In this document: piece by piece, positions 7,778 through 16,097 of the stretch
Layout of the letters: every line of letters begins with the position of its first letter
Position numbering within the stretch: the first letter of the stretch is position 1
Assembly (NCBI RefSeq): GCF_017876495.1
Contig: NZ_JAGIOB010000001.1
Coordinates: forward strand, 3,720,001-3,784,000
Direction: 5' to 3'
Source: Microlunatus capsulatus
GTDB lineage: Bacteria; Actinomycetota; Actinomycetes; Propionibacteriales; Propionibacteriaceae
DNA length: 64,000 nucleotides
The notes under the pieces: model-generated
The model's database searches: none
What the model saw: only the letters and a program-made list of their open reading frames with translations
Told to the model about the DNA's origin: nothing
Program-made: the position numbers and the translations under genes

Positions 7778-9150
7778 CAGCCGTACTTCTTCTTGTTGGC
7801 GGCCAGGATCTTGTTCGCCCGCTCGGCCGCCTGGCCCAGGGCGTCGGCGACGGGCTGCTTGCCCAGCATCGCGCTGCTGACCGCCTGGTTGTACTCGGTG
7901 AAGACGTCGGTGACGCCGGGGACCGAGGGCACGAAGCGGATGTAGTCGAGCTCCTTGGCGAACTCGGTGACGGGGCCCTTCGAAGCGAACTCGGGGGACT
8001 CGCGCACCTCGTTGCGAGCGGGCACCATGCCGGCGTCGGCCCAGCCCAGCGACTGCTGGGAGATCCAGTTGACGAAGACACGGCTGGCGATGGCCTTGTT
8101 CTCGTCGGCCTTGATCTGGCGGGGGAGCACGAACTGGTGCGAGCCGGCCCAGGTGACCTGCTGGCCGCCGACGTTCGGCACCGGCGAGGCGCCCCACTCC
8201 AGGCCCTTGACCGCGTCCATCGGCGTCGTCATCCAGGGGCCGTTGAACATGAAGGCCGACTTGCCGTTGCTGATGGAGACGAAGTCCCCGTCGCCGGCGG
8301 CGTTCTTCGGGCTGTAGCCCTGGTCGATGAGGTCCTTGAACCACTGGATGGCCTTGACGCCCGGCTCCTCGGCCCAGCCGACGGTGAGGCCGTCGTCGTT
8401 GACCATCTTGCCGCCGAACTGGTAGGTCAGCATGTGCGCGGTCGGGCCGTTGTAGACGCTGAGCGCCGAGGTCCACATGCCCTGGATGCCCTTGGACTTC
8501 AGGGTCTCCAGCTGGGTCATCAGCTCGTCGCCGGTGGTCGGCGGCTTCGTCGGGTCGAGGCCCGCTTTCTCCATCACGGTCTTGTTGTAGAAGAAGCCGG
8601 CGGGGTGGATGTCCAGCGGGATGCCGTAGCGCTGGCCGTTGTAGAGGCCGCCGTTCCAGGCGAGCGGGGCGAAGTCGGCCTCGGTCAGGTTGAGCGCCGT
8701 CGCGACGTCGTCGAGGGGGTCGATGACCCGGCGGGCGGCGTTCGTGCCCAGGTCGTCGTTGTGCATGATGCCGATGTTCGGCGCCTTGCCGTTGCTGACC
8801 GCCGCCGGCACCTTCTGGAAGAACTCCGCCCACGCGATCGCGGTCATGGTGACCTTGATGTTGGGGTGCTCCTTGTTGAAGTTGGAGACCAGCTTCCGCA
8901 TGATCGGCCCGTCACCGCCGGTGAGGCCGTTCCAGTAGGCCAGCTCGACGTTGGGGCCGTCGTAGCCCTGCGACCCGCCGCCGCCGGCGACCGACTGCTG
9001 GGTACCGGGGGCACCCGCCGAGCCGGGGCTGCAGCCCGCGAGGCCGGCGGCCACGGCCGTGCCGAGTGCTCCGCCGAGGAGTCCTCGTCGGGTGATGGCG
9101 CTCCCCGCGAAGGAGCCTCCGGTACCTGCTGCGCTGAACGTCTTTGTCAT
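7777..9150 (-). CDS. extracellular sugar-binding lipoprotein of ABC transporter
   Basis: The 457-aa product is a family 1 solute-binding protein that would capture oligosaccharide outside the membrane for the two permeases. Its N terminus has a twin-arginine motif (ITRRGLLGG) followed by a hydrophobic stretch and a lipobox LAGC near residue 40, so it is probably exported by Tat and lipid-anchored. The body shows family features such as VELAYWNGLTGGDG and NKEHPNIKVTMTAIAW. ATG at 9150 has GGAAGGA about nine bases upstream. It lies downstream of the GH51 gene, separated by 186 bases that contain a palindromic site, so it may have its own promoter. Confidence 0.92.
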   Translation of the reverse strand: MTKTFSAAGTGGSFAGSAITRRGLLGGALGTAVAAGLAGCSPGSAGAPGTQQSVAGGGGSQGYDGPNVELAYWNGLTGGDGPIMRKLVSNFNKEHPNIKVTMTAIAWAEFFQKVPAAVSNGKAPNIGIMHNDDLGTNAARRVIDPLDDVATALNLTEADFAPLAWNGGLYNGQRYGIPLDIHPAGFFYNKTVMEKAGLDPTKPPTTGDELMTQLETLKSKGIQGMWTSALSVYNGPTAHMLTYQFGGKMVNDDGLTVGWAEEPGVKAIQWFKDLIDQGYSPKNAAGDGDFVSISNGKSAFMFNGPWMTTPMDAVKGLEWGASPVPNVGGQQVTWAGSHQFVLPRQIKADENKAIASRVFVNWISQQSLGWADAGMVPARNEVRESPEFASKGPVTEFAKELDYIRFVPSVPGVTDVFTEYNQAVSSAMLGKQPVADALGQAAERANKILAANKKKYG

Positions 9151-9267
9151 GGCGTGGTCCTTCCGGTGTGGTGGGTGGTGAGCGCCTGCCGGTGCCCGCC
9201 TCGCGGTGAGGACGGGTCGCCCGGGCAGGGGTCGAGCGGGATGGTGCGGTCAGTCGGGCGGACGTGG

Positions 9268-9285
9268 GTGTGGCGATCGTCACAC
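9268..9285. promoter_or_regulatory. 18-bp palindrome upstream of binding-protein gene
   Basis: GTGTGGCGATCGTCACAC is an inverted repeat with one mismatched pair around a central CGATCG. It lies about 118 bases before the binding-protein start and 52 bases after the GH51 stop. Its shape is that of an operator for a dimeric regulator with a CG centre. It differs in the arms from the site upstream of the GH51 gene, so it may serve another factor. Confidence 0.4.
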
Positions 9286-9336
9286 ACGCCCGCCGTCCGC
9301 GGGAGGGAGGCTCGCCCCCGGGTCGTCGCCGACATC

Positions 9337-10866
9337 TCAGCCGCGGGCGGCGTCGAGCTCGAAGACGGTCCAGGACAGCGCCGGGAGGGTCGCGGTGAGC
9401 CGGCCGGCGTCGACCGCGTGGTCGTCGAAGGCCACCGGGGCGACGGCCCCGTGGTCCTCGAGGTTGGTGGTGTGGCGGTCCTGGTCGCCGCGGGCGTGCA
9501 GGGTGGTGGCGGCCAGCACGCGGGTGCTGCCCAGGCCCCGGAGGTCCACGTCGAGCGTGGCGCTCTCGGTCAGGCTGCGGTTGGCGACGAAGAGCGCCGC
9601 GCGGCCGGTCTCGGCGTCGTGGGTGGCGGCCGCGTCGACGACCGGGACGTCGGTGTAGGTGGGGGAGTCGTAGAGGTCGCTGCTGGCGACGACCTGGATG
9701 ATCTGCCCCGTCGCCAGCCGGCGGACCTGCTCGAAGGGGTGGGCGATGGTCTGCAGCCAGGCCTCCCCGCCCTCCTCGGAGCGGATCAGGCCGATGACGT
9801 TGACCAGCTGGGCCTGGTTGGCGATGGTGACGCGGTCGCCGTGCCGCAGCAGGGAGTTGAGCAGCGTGCCCACCACCACGGCGTCGGTGACGGTGTACTC
9901 GTCCTCGATCAGCCGCGGGTTCGCGCGCCACTCGGCCGTCTTCGGCTTGGGCCCGTCGCCGTTGAAGCGGCTCTGGTACCAGACGTTCCACTCGTCGAAG
10001 GAGAGGTTGAGCGTCTTCGTGTGCCGGCCGCGGGCCTTCACGGCGTCGGCGGTGGCGACCACGCTGTCGATGAAGTAGTCCATGTCCACCGCGGAGGCGA
10101 GGAAGCTCAGCGGGTCGTCGTCGCGCTCCTCGTAGTAGGCGTGGCAGGAGACGTAGTCGACCGTGTCGTAGCAGAGCTCGAGGACCTCGGACTCCCAGCG
10201 CCCGAAGGTCGGCATCCGGGAGTTGGACGAGCCGCAGGCCACCAGCTCGATCTCGGAGTCGATGAGCCGCATCGCCTTGCCGGTCTCGTTGGCGAGCCGG
10301 CCGTACTCGGCCGGGGTCTTGTGCCCGACCTGCCACGGCCCGTCCATCTCGTTGCCCAGGCACCACAGCTTGTAGTCGAAGGGCTGCTGCGCGCCGTTGG
10401 CGATCCGCCGGTCCGACCAGTAGGTGCCGCCGGGGTGGTTGGTGTACTCCAGGAGGTCGCAGGCCTCCTGGAGGCCGCGGGTGCCGAGGTTGACCGCCAT
10501 CATCACCTCGGTGCCGGCCTTCTGGGCCCAGGCGTCGAACTCGTGCAGGCCGAACTGGTTGGTCTCGACCGAGTGCCAGGCGAGGTCGAGCCGGCGGGGC
10601 CGGTCCTCGCGGGGCCCGATGCCGTCCTCCCAGCGGTAGTTGGAGACGAAGTTGCCACCGGGGTAGCGGACGACGGTGGGGCCGACCCGGCGGGTCAGCT
10701 CCAGGACGTCGGTGCGCAGGCCCTGGTCGTCGGCGCTCGGGTGGCCGGGTTCGTAGATCCCGGTGTAGACGCACCGGCCCATGTGCTCGACGAACGAGCC
10801 GAAGAGCCGGCGGGGGACGGGGGCGATGCTGAAGGCCGCGTCCAGGACGAGTCGTGCAGCGGGCAT
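9337..10866 (-). CDS. abfA: alpha-L-arabinofuranosidase, glycoside hydrolase family 51
   Basis: The 509-aa enzyme releases terminal arabinofuranose from arabinan or arabinoxylan oligosaccharides. It has a (beta/alpha)8 barrel with the family N-terminal motif LFGSFVEHMGR (about 21-31), RYPGGNF (about 67-73), acid/base Glu173 in CLGNEMDG and nucleophile Glu292 in LSFDEWNVW, then a C-terminal beta-domain. Length and motif spacing are normal. There is no signal peptide, so it acts on imported substrate. It heads the transport operon and has a good promoter and a LacI-type operator upstream. ATG at 10866 is preceded by GAGGAG, but at the rather long distance of about 12 bases. Confidence 0.94.
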   Translation of the reverse strand: MPAARLVLDAAFSIAPVPRRLFGSFVEHMGRCVYTGIYEPGHPSADDQGLRTDVLELTRRVGPTVVRYPGGNFVSNYRWEDGIGPREDRPRRLDLAWHSVETNQFGLHEFDAWAQKAGTEVMMAVNLGTRGLQEACDLLEYTNHPGGTYWSDRRIANGAQQPFDYKLWCLGNEMDGPWQVGHKTPAEYGRLANETGKAMRLIDSEIELVACGSSNSRMPTFGRWESEVLELCYDTVDYVSCHAYYEERDDDPLSFLASAVDMDYFIDSVVATADAVKARGRHTKTLNLSFDEWNVWYQSRFNGDGPKPKTAEWRANPRLIEDEYTVTDAVVVGTLLNSLLRHGDRVTIANQAQLVNVIGLIRSEEGGEAWLQTIAHPFEQVRRLATGQIIQVVASSDLYDSPTYTDVPVVDAAATHDAETGRAALFVANRSLTESATLDVDLRGLGSTRVLAATTLHARGDQDRHTTNLEDHGAVAPVAFDDHAVDAGRLTATLPALSWTVFELDAARG

Positions 10867-10962
10867 GAGGGGGCGTTTCTCCTCGGGTCGACGATGACGG
10901 AGGTGGAGCGTCGTGTGGTGCCAGCCGGCCGGTGCCCCTGGGGCCCCGGTGACGTGGGGAGG

Positions 10963-10991
10963 ACGTTACATCGTTGTACTAGCGCCGACAA
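10963..10991 (-). promoter_or_regulatory. promoter of abfA/transporter operon
   Basis: On the minus strand TTGTCG (10991-10986) and TAACGT (10968-10963) are separated by 17 bases, a good match to a housekeeping promoter. The spacer also contains TACAACGATGTA, a small inverted repeat. The operator-like palindrome at 10994-11011 abuts the -35. Confidence 0.65.
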
Positions 10992-10993
10992 GA

Positions 10994-11011
10994 GAAACGC
11001 TCGATCGTTTC
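10994..11011. promoter_or_regulatory. LacI-type operator
   Basis: GAAACGCTCGATCGTTTC is an 18-bp palindrome with perfect 6-bp arms (GAAACG/CGTTTC) and a TCGA centre, the layout typical of LacI/GalR operators. It lies two bases upstream of the -35 of the abfA promoter and 12 bases after the LacI-family gene. A further CGTTTC half-site is at 11017-11022, and another at 10874-10879 just ahead of the abfA start. Confidence 0.65.
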
Positions 11012-11022
11012 CCAGCCGTTTC

Positions 11023-12018
11023 TCAGCGTGCCCGGGTGCTCGCGCGGCGCACCACGCGGTGCGGCAGCACGGTGCTCGTGGCGGGGTGCCCGGGGTCGTT
11101 GATGCGCCGCGCCAGCAGGTCGAGCGCGGCCTCGGCCACCGCCCGCCTGTCGAAGTGCACGGTGGTCAGCGGGGGCACGGTGAACGCCGCCTCGGGGATG
11201 TCGTCGTAGCCGACCACCGAGACGTCGTCGGGCACCCGGTGGCCGTCGGCCCACAGGGCGCTGAGCACGCCCATCGCCAGGGTGTCGGTGCAGCAGACCA
11301 GCGCGTCGGGCAGCGGGTGCCGGGCCAGGTGGGCGCGCACGCCGTCGGCCCCGGCCGCGGAGGTCCACCCGTGCACCGGGATCTCCAGCTCCGGGTCCAG
11401 CGGCAGCCCCGCCTCCGTGAGCGCCTCGCGGTAGCCCTGCCGCCGCAGCTGGTAGCTGGCCGAGGGCATCCCGCCCAGCAGCGCGATCCGGCGGTGCCCC
11501 TCCTGGACGAGCAGCCCGGTCAGCTCGCGCAGCGCCGCCACGTTGTCGGTCCACAGGTGGTCGACGGCGGGCTGCTCGACCTCCCCGATCATCACCACCG
11601 GCGGCAGCGAGATCCCCGGCTGGACGGCGGAGGTCTCGCGCAGCACCGGGTTGAGCACGAGCCCGTCGATGAGGTGGGAGCGGGCGCGGGAGAGCAGCTG
11701 GGCCTCCCGCTCGACGCTGCCCGCCGACTCCTCGATCTGCACCGTCAACCCGCGGACGGCACCCGCCTGCACGAACGCACGGGTGATCGAGGCGGAGTAG
11801 GGGGTGCTGAGGTCCGGCAGCGCCACCGCGATGACCCCGGTCCGCCCGTTGCGCAGGCCGCGGGCCGACAGGTTCGGCACGTAGTCCAGCTCGCGCAGGG
11901 CGTCCTCGACCCGCTGACGGGTCTCCGGGCTGACCGGGAACGTCCCGTTGACGACGTTCGACACCGTCTTCGGCGAGACCTGGGCCCGGCGCGCGACGTC
12001 GCGGACCGTTGCTCGCAT
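11023..12018 (-). CDS. LacI-family transcriptional regulator
   Basis: The 331-aa protein has the LacI helix-turn-helix at the very N terminus (VRDVARRAQVSPKTVSNVVNG, the VSPKTVSNVVN recognition helix) followed by the hinge YVPNLSARGLRNGRTG and a periplasmic-binding-protein-like sugar sensor domain. VVGYDDIPEAAFTVPPLTTV is the usual C-lobe signature. It probably represses the arabinoside cluster until an arabino-oligosaccharide or arabinose binds. ATG at 12018 has no Shine-Dalgarno sequence but TAACCT lies exactly six bases upstream, with TTGCCG 18 bases further, so the mRNA is likely leaderless. Confidence 0.92.
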   Translation of the reverse strand: MRATVRDVARRAQVSPKTVSNVVNGTFPVSPETRQRVEDALRELDYVPNLSARGLRNGRTGVIAVALPDLSTPYSASITRAFVQAGAVRGLTVQIEESAGSVEREAQLLSRARSHLIDGLVLNPVLRETSAVQPGISLPPVVMIGEVEQPAVDHLWTDNVAALRELTGLLVQEGHRRIALLGGMPSASYQLRRQGYREALTEAGLPLDPELEIPVHGWTSAAGADGVRAHLARHPLPDALVCCTDTLAMGVLSALWADGHRVPDDVSVVGYDDIPEAAFTVPPLTTVHFDRRAVAEAALDLLARRINDPGHPATSTVLPHRVVRRASTRAR

Positions 12019-12054
12019 GGGCGGAGGTTAACCGCGCCCGACCCGGTGCGGCAA
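12019..12054 (-). promoter_or_regulatory. promoter of the LacI-family gene, leaderless
   Basis: TTGCCG (12054-12049), an 18-base spacer and TAACCT (12030-12025) are read on the minus strand. Six bases then separate the -10 from the ATG at 12018. The spacing predicts transcription starting at or next to the A of the ATG. Confidence 0.5.
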
Positions 12055-12079
12055 CGACGCTGCGCCGTGCGGCGCGCCC

Positions 12080-13924
12080 TCAGCGCGCCTCGTAGGCCGC
12101 CGCCCGGGTCTGGACGGCGTGCAGCCGCGGCGTGTCGAACTTCGGCCGGCGGCGCTCGTCGTAGATCCCGTTCTGCTCCTGGAAGGTGTCGGTGAGCTGG
12201 GTGTAGCAGTAGCCGAACATGCCCGGGTCGTCGAGCAGCGCGTCGACCAGGCCGGCGAAGCGGACGTAGAACGCCTCCTCGTCGCCCACCCGCTGGCCGT
12301 AGCCCCAGGAGGTCTCCCGGCCGAGCTGGACGGCGTCGGCCGCGGCCATCTCGGCGTTCCACCAGATGCCGCCGAACTCGCTGACGAAGTAGGGCTGGCC
12401 CCGGTGCGGCTGGGAGATCGTGGCGCCGTCGTGGACGTTGGTGTAGCCGCGGCCCTCCGCCAGCCCGCCGACCTGCTCGGCGAAGGCCGCCGGGTCCTGC
12501 TCGTAGTTGTGGCTGTCCCAGATGTCGGTCTCCAGCACCCGGTGGGAGTAGCCGGAGGCGTCCAGCACCGGCCGCGACGGGTCGGCGAGCTTGGTGGCCA
12601 GGAACATCGCGCGGGTGACGTCGTCGAGCTGGGTGACCCGGTCCCCGAGCGGCTGGTAGGTCTCGTTCAGCGGGCACCAGCCGATGATCGCCGGGTGGTT
12701 GTGGTCGCGCTGGAGCGCCTCGAGCCACTGGGTGACGAAGCTGGCCGTCGGCTGCTGGTGGTCGGTTGGCACGCCGTGGCCGCCGGCGCCCCAGTCGGCG
12801 AACTCGCCCCAGACCAGGTAGCCCAGCCGGTCGGCGTGGTGCAGGTAGCGCTCCTCGAAGACCTTCTGGTGCAGCCGGGCGCCGTTGAAGCCGGCCTCCT
12901 GCCCCAGCCGGATGTCGTCGACCAGGGCCTGGTCGCTGGGCGCGGTCATCAGGCTCTGCGGCCAGTAGCCCTGGTCGAGCACCAGGCGCTGGAAGACGTG
13001 CCGGCCGTTGAGCAGGACGGCGTCGCCGTCGAGGGCGACCGAGCGCAGGCCGGCGTAGCTCTGCAGCCGGTCCAGCTCGCCGTCGGGCCCGGTGAGCACC
13101 AGCTCGAGGTCGTAGAGGTGCGGGTCCTCCGGCGACCAGGTGCGCCGGCGGTCCTCCGGCACCGCCAGCACGAGGGAGGGCGCCAGGTCGAGGTCGGCGG
13201 CGACCTCGGCGCGGGCCACCTCGCCGTCCGCGTCGGAGAGCACCGCGGTGACCCGGCTGCCGGGCAGGTTCCGCGACAGCGGGGTGGTCACGGCGAAGCT
13301 GCTGCTGGCCAGCTGCGGGGTGACCCGCGGCCGGCGCAGGTGGACGGGGTGGACCGGCTCCATCCACACCGTCTGCCAGATGCCGGTGGTGCGGGTGTAG
13401 TGGCAGTCGCGGTTGGCGTAGCGGACCGACTGCTTGCCGCGCGCCTGCGGGCCCTCCTTGGGGTCGCGGGCGCGGACGACGACCGTCACCTCCTGGCCGC
13501 CGCGGGCCAGGCCGGTGAGGTCGGCGGTGACGGGGGTGAAGCCGCCGCGGTGCCGGACGACCTCGGTGCCGTCGACCCAGACGGTCGCGTCGTGGTCGAC
13601 GGCGCCGAGGTGCAGCAGCACCGACGCGTCGCCCCACTCCGCCGGCACCGCCACGGTCCGGCGGTACCAGACGGCGCCGAGGTAGTCGACGTCGCCGACG
13701 CCGGAGGCCTCCGACTCGGGGGCGAAGGGGACGGTGATCGCACCGGCGAGCGGGCGCTCGAGCAGGCCGCGCTCCAGGCCGGAGTCGGAGCGGTCCACCT
13801 CGAACTCCCAGCTCCCGTTGAGGCAGAGCCAGCGGGAGCGCACCATCTGGGGGCGCGGGTACTCCGGACGGGGGAGCGCGGGGTCGGTCGCGGGCGTCGT
13901 GGTCGGCGTCGTCGTCGTGGTCAC
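12080..13924 (-). CDS. glycoside hydrolase family 2 protein
   Basis: The roughly 614-aa product has the GH2 order: sugar-binding jelly-roll (about 28-195), immunoglobulin-like domain (about 198-300) and a TIM barrel. The acid/base Glu421 is in WCPLNETYQP and the nucleophile Glu516 in FVSEFGG. ARLHQKVFEERYL (about 349-361) is the barrel motif that normally reads R-x-S-H-Y-P in beta-galactosidases; here HQKVFEER replaces it, a variant found in distant GH2 members. It has no signal peptide. The substrate may be a galactoside, arabinoside or uronide; position next to the LacI gene ties it to plant-polysaccharide use. Two in-frame GTG codons (13924, 13942) could be the start, and neither has a strong ribosome site. 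Confidence 0.85.
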   Translation of the reverse strand: MTTTTTPTTTPATDPALPRPEYPRPQMVRSRWLCLNGSWEFEVDRSDSGLERGLLERPLAGAITVPFAPESEASGVGDVDYLGAVWYRRTVAVPAEWGDASVLLHLGAVDHDATVWVDGTEVVRHRGGFTPVTADLTGLARGGQEVTVVVRARDPKEGPQARGKQSVRYANRDCHYTRTTGIWQTVWMEPVHPVHLRRPRVTPQLASSSFAVTTPLSRNLPGSRVTAVLSDADGEVARAEVAADLDLAPSLVLAVPEDRRRTWSPEDPHLYDLELVLTGPDGELDRLQSYAGLRSVALDGDAVLLNGRHVFQRLVLDQGYWPQSLMTAPSDQALVDDIRLGQEAGFNGARLHQKVFEERYLHHADRLGYLVWGEFADWGAGGHGVPTDHQQPTASFVTQWLEALQRDHNHPAIIGWCPLNETYQPLGDRVTQLDDVTRAMFLATKLADPSRPVLDASGYSHRVLETDIWDSHNYEQDPAAFAEQVGGLAEGRGYTNVHDGATISQPHRGQPYFVSEFGGIWWNAEMAAADAVQLGRETSWGYGQRVGDEEAFYVRFAGLVDALLDDPGMFGYCYTQLTDTFQEQNGIYDERRRPKFDTPRLHAVQTRAAAYEAR

Positions 13925-14000
13925 GGACCCAGCCTGGCGCACCCGTTCCGAGCGGGTCCAGGCGGGGAGCGAGCGGGCCGGCCGGGCCGCCCGCCCGGTG

Positions 14001-14006
14001 TAGACT
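14001..14006 (+). promoter_or_regulatory. putative -10 of rpsB
   Basis: TAGACT lies in a very GC-rich stretch about 180 bases before rpsB. The first stem-loop of the leader begins nine bases downstream, so the transcript would start almost at the hairpin. Confidence 0.45.
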
Positions 14007-14014
14007 CGGGGCAG

Positions 14015-14187
14015 CAGCCCGCGAGGGCTGACTTCGCATGCCCGCGTCCCGCCACCGGTGGGGCGGCGCCTCCGGTCTCGGTCCGCCGAGCTGGTGCCGT
14101 GCCGGGCATCAGGGGTGCCGAAGAGCTCGGCACCGAGCCAACCGCACGCCGGCCCCAGCGGAGGCCGGTAAGGAAAGGAATACGGCC
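14015..14187 (+). promoter_or_regulatory. structured rpsB 5' leader
   Basis: Three clear stem-loops lie between the promoter-like hexamer and rpsB: CAGCCC-GCGA-GGGCTG (14015-14030), CTCGG-TCCG-CCGAG (14077-14090) and a perfect 8-bp stem GGTGCCGA/TCGGCACC with loop AGAGC (14114-14134). A long structured leader before rpsB fits autoregulation by ribosomal protein S2, as known in other bacteria. No leader ORF with a ribosome site was found in it. Confidence 0.5.
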
Positions 14188-15120
14188 ATGGCCGTCGTCA
14201 CCACCCGCCAGCTCCTCGAGAGCGGCGTCCACTTCGGGCACCAGACCCGTCGCTGGAACCCCAAGATGCGTCGCTTCATCTTCACCGAGCGCAACGGCAT
14301 CTACATCATCGACCTGCAGCAGTCGCTGACCTACATCGACAGCGCCTACGCGTTCGTCAAGGACGTCGTCGCCCGCGGCGGCCAGGTCATGTTCGTCGGC
14401 ACCAAGAAGCAGGCGCAGGAGACCATCGCCGAGCAGGCGACCCGGGTCGGGATGCCCTACGTCAACCAGCGTTGGCTCGGTGGCATGCTCACCAACTTCC
14501 AGACGGTCATCAAGCGCGTCCAGCGGCTCAAGGAGCTGGAGGGCATGGACTTCGACGACGTCGCCGGCTCCGGCTTCACCAAGAAGGAGCTGCTCGGCTT
14601 CCGTCGCGAGATGGAGAAGCTCGAGAAGACCCTGGGCGGCATCCGCGACATGGGCAAGACCCCGCAGGCGGTCTGGATCGTCGACACCAACAAGGAGCAC
14701 CTCGCCGTCGACGAGGCCCGCAAGCTGCGGATCCCGGTCATCGGCATCCTCGACACCAACTGCGACCCCGACCTGGTCGATTTCGCGATCCCGGGCAACG
14801 ACGACGCCATCCGCTCGGTCGCGCTGCTGACCCGCGTGCTGGCCGACGCCGTGGCCGAGGGCCTCGTGGCCCGCTCCGGCGCCCAGGGCGGCGGCGAGGC
14901 CGCGGCGACCAACCCGGCCGAGCCCATGCCCGACTGGGAGCGCGAGCTCCTGGGCGCCTCGCAGGAGACCGCCCCGGCGCAGCCCGACGCCACCCCGGCG
15001 GACGACGCCGCCCCGGTGCCCGCTTCCGAGCAGCCCGGCGAGGCGGCCGTCGAGGCCGAGGCCTCCGCCGACGCGCAGGTCGACGTCGAGCAGCAGGACG
15101 ACCAGCCCGTCGCCAACTGA
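14188..15120 (+). CDS. rpsB: 30S ribosomal protein S2
   Basis: A 310-aa protein of the small ribosomal subunit. The S2 signatures are clear: [19 protein letters not shown] at the N terminus, [10 protein letters not shown] in the middle, and [28 protein letters not shown] toward the end of the core. The core ends near residue 245 and is followed by an acidic Ala/Pro/Glu-rich tail of about 60 residues, longer than in E. coli but common in actinobacteria. ATG at 14188 follows GGTAAGGAAAGG. It opens the rpsB-tsf-pyrH-frr block. Confidence 0.98.
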   Translation: MAVVTTRQLLESGVHFGHQTRRWNPKMRRFIFTERNGIYIIDLQQSLTYIDSAYAFVKDVVARGGQVMFVGTKKQAQETIAEQATRVGMPYVNQRWLGGMLTNFQTVIKRVQRLKELEGMDFDDVAGSGFTKKELLGFRREMEKLEKTLGGIRDMGKTPQAVWIVDTNKEHLAVDEARKLRIPVIGILDTNCDPDLVDFAIPGNDDAIRSVALLTRVLADAVAEGLVARSGAQGGGEAAATNPAEPMPDWERELLGASQETAPAQPDATPADDAAPVPASEQPGEAAVEAEASADAQVDVEQQDDQPVAN

Positions 15121-15177
15121 GCGACCGGCCCGGACGTCCCCACCGCACCACACACGGAAGACGAGGAACGAGAACGC

Positions 15178-15999
15178 ATGGCAACCATTGCTGCCGCTGA
15201 CGTGAAGAAGCTCCGCGACGCCACCGGCGCCGGGATGATGGACTGCAAGAAGGCGCTCACCGAGAGCGACGGCGACTACGAGAAGGCCGTCGAGTTCCTG
15301 CGGGTGAACGGCCAGGCCAAGGCGGCCAAGCGGGGCGCCGAGCGCTCCGCCACCAACGGCCTGGTCGTCTCGGTCGACGGCGCGCTGCTCCAGCTGGGCG
15401 CCGAGACCGACTTCGTGGCCAAGAACGACGAGTTCCAGACCCTGGCCAACGCCGCGGTCCAGGCCGTCGCCGCCACCAAGGCCGACTCGGTCGACGCCGC
15501 CAACGCCGCCGCGCTGCCCTCGGGCCAGACCGTCGGCGACGCCGTCGGCGAGCTCGCCGTCAAGATCGGCGAGAAGCTCGAGGTCTCCAACGCTGCGTAC
15601 TTCGACGGCCAGACCGTCGTGTACCTGCACCGCCGGGCCTCCGACCTGCCGCCCCAGGTGGGCGTGCTCGTCGAGTACGAGGGCACCGACGAGTCCGCGG
15701 CCCGCGCCGCGGCGATGCAGATCGCCGCGATGCGCCCGCAGTACCTGAGCCGCGAGGAGGTCCCGGCGGACCTGGTGGAGAACGAGCGCCGCATCGCCGA
15801 GGCCACCGCCAAGGAGGAGGGCAAGCCCGAGCAGGCGCTGCCCAAGATCGTCGAGGGCCGGGTGAACGCGTTCTTCAAGGACGTCGTGCTGCTCGACCAG
15901 CCGTCGGTCACCGACAACAAGACCTCGGTCGGCAAGCAGCTCGCCGCCGCCGGGGTCACCCTGAAGCGCTTCGCGCGCTTCGAGGCCGCCGGCGCCTGA
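15178..15999 (+). CDS. tsf: elongation factor Ts
   Basis: EF-Ts recycles EF-Tu by releasing GDP. The 273-aa product has the N-terminal UBA-like domain with [19 protein letters not shown] and the core motif [11 protein letters not shown], which carries the TDF residues that contact EF-Tu. The length matches actinobacterial EF-Ts. It starts 57 bases after rpsB with GACGAGGAACGAG ahead of ATG 15178, so the two are almost certainly co-transcribed. A strong hairpin follows the gene. Confidence 0.98.
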   Translation: MATIAAADVKKLRDATGAGMMDCKKALTESDGDYEKAVEFLRVNGQAKAAKRGAERSATNGLVVSVDGALLQLGAETDFVAKNDEFQTLANAAVQAVAATKADSVDAANAAALPSGQTVGDAVGELAVKIGEKLEVSNAAYFDGQTVVYLHRRASDLPPQVGVLVEYEGTDESAARAAAMQIAAMRPQYLSREEVPADLVENERRIAEATAKEEGKPEQALPKIVEGRVNAFFKDVVLLDQPSVTDNKTSVGKQLAAAGVTLKRFARFEAAGA

Positions 16000-16030
16000 C
16001 GCCCGCGGGAACCACCGCTGAGCACCGACC

Positions 16031-16060
16031 GGCGCCACGACTGCCCGCAGTCGTGGCGCC
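16031..16060 (+). terminator. hairpin terminator after tsf
   Basis: A perfect 13-bp stem (16031-16043 with 16048-16060) with a four-base loop CCCG lies 31 bases after the tsf stop. It probably ends or attenuates the rpsB-tsf transcript, leaving pyrH-frr-cdsA-rlmN partly on a separate promoter. Confidence 0.75.
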
Positions 16061-16097
16061 GTTCGCTGCCCCCGCCGCCGACCCGACCAGGAGACCC

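Noticed and set aside
8137-12195. 1352-codon open frame on the plus strand
   Set aside because: It runs opposite the binding-protein, abfA and LacI genes, all strongly supported, and its translation is low-complexity Gly/Val/Arg sequence.
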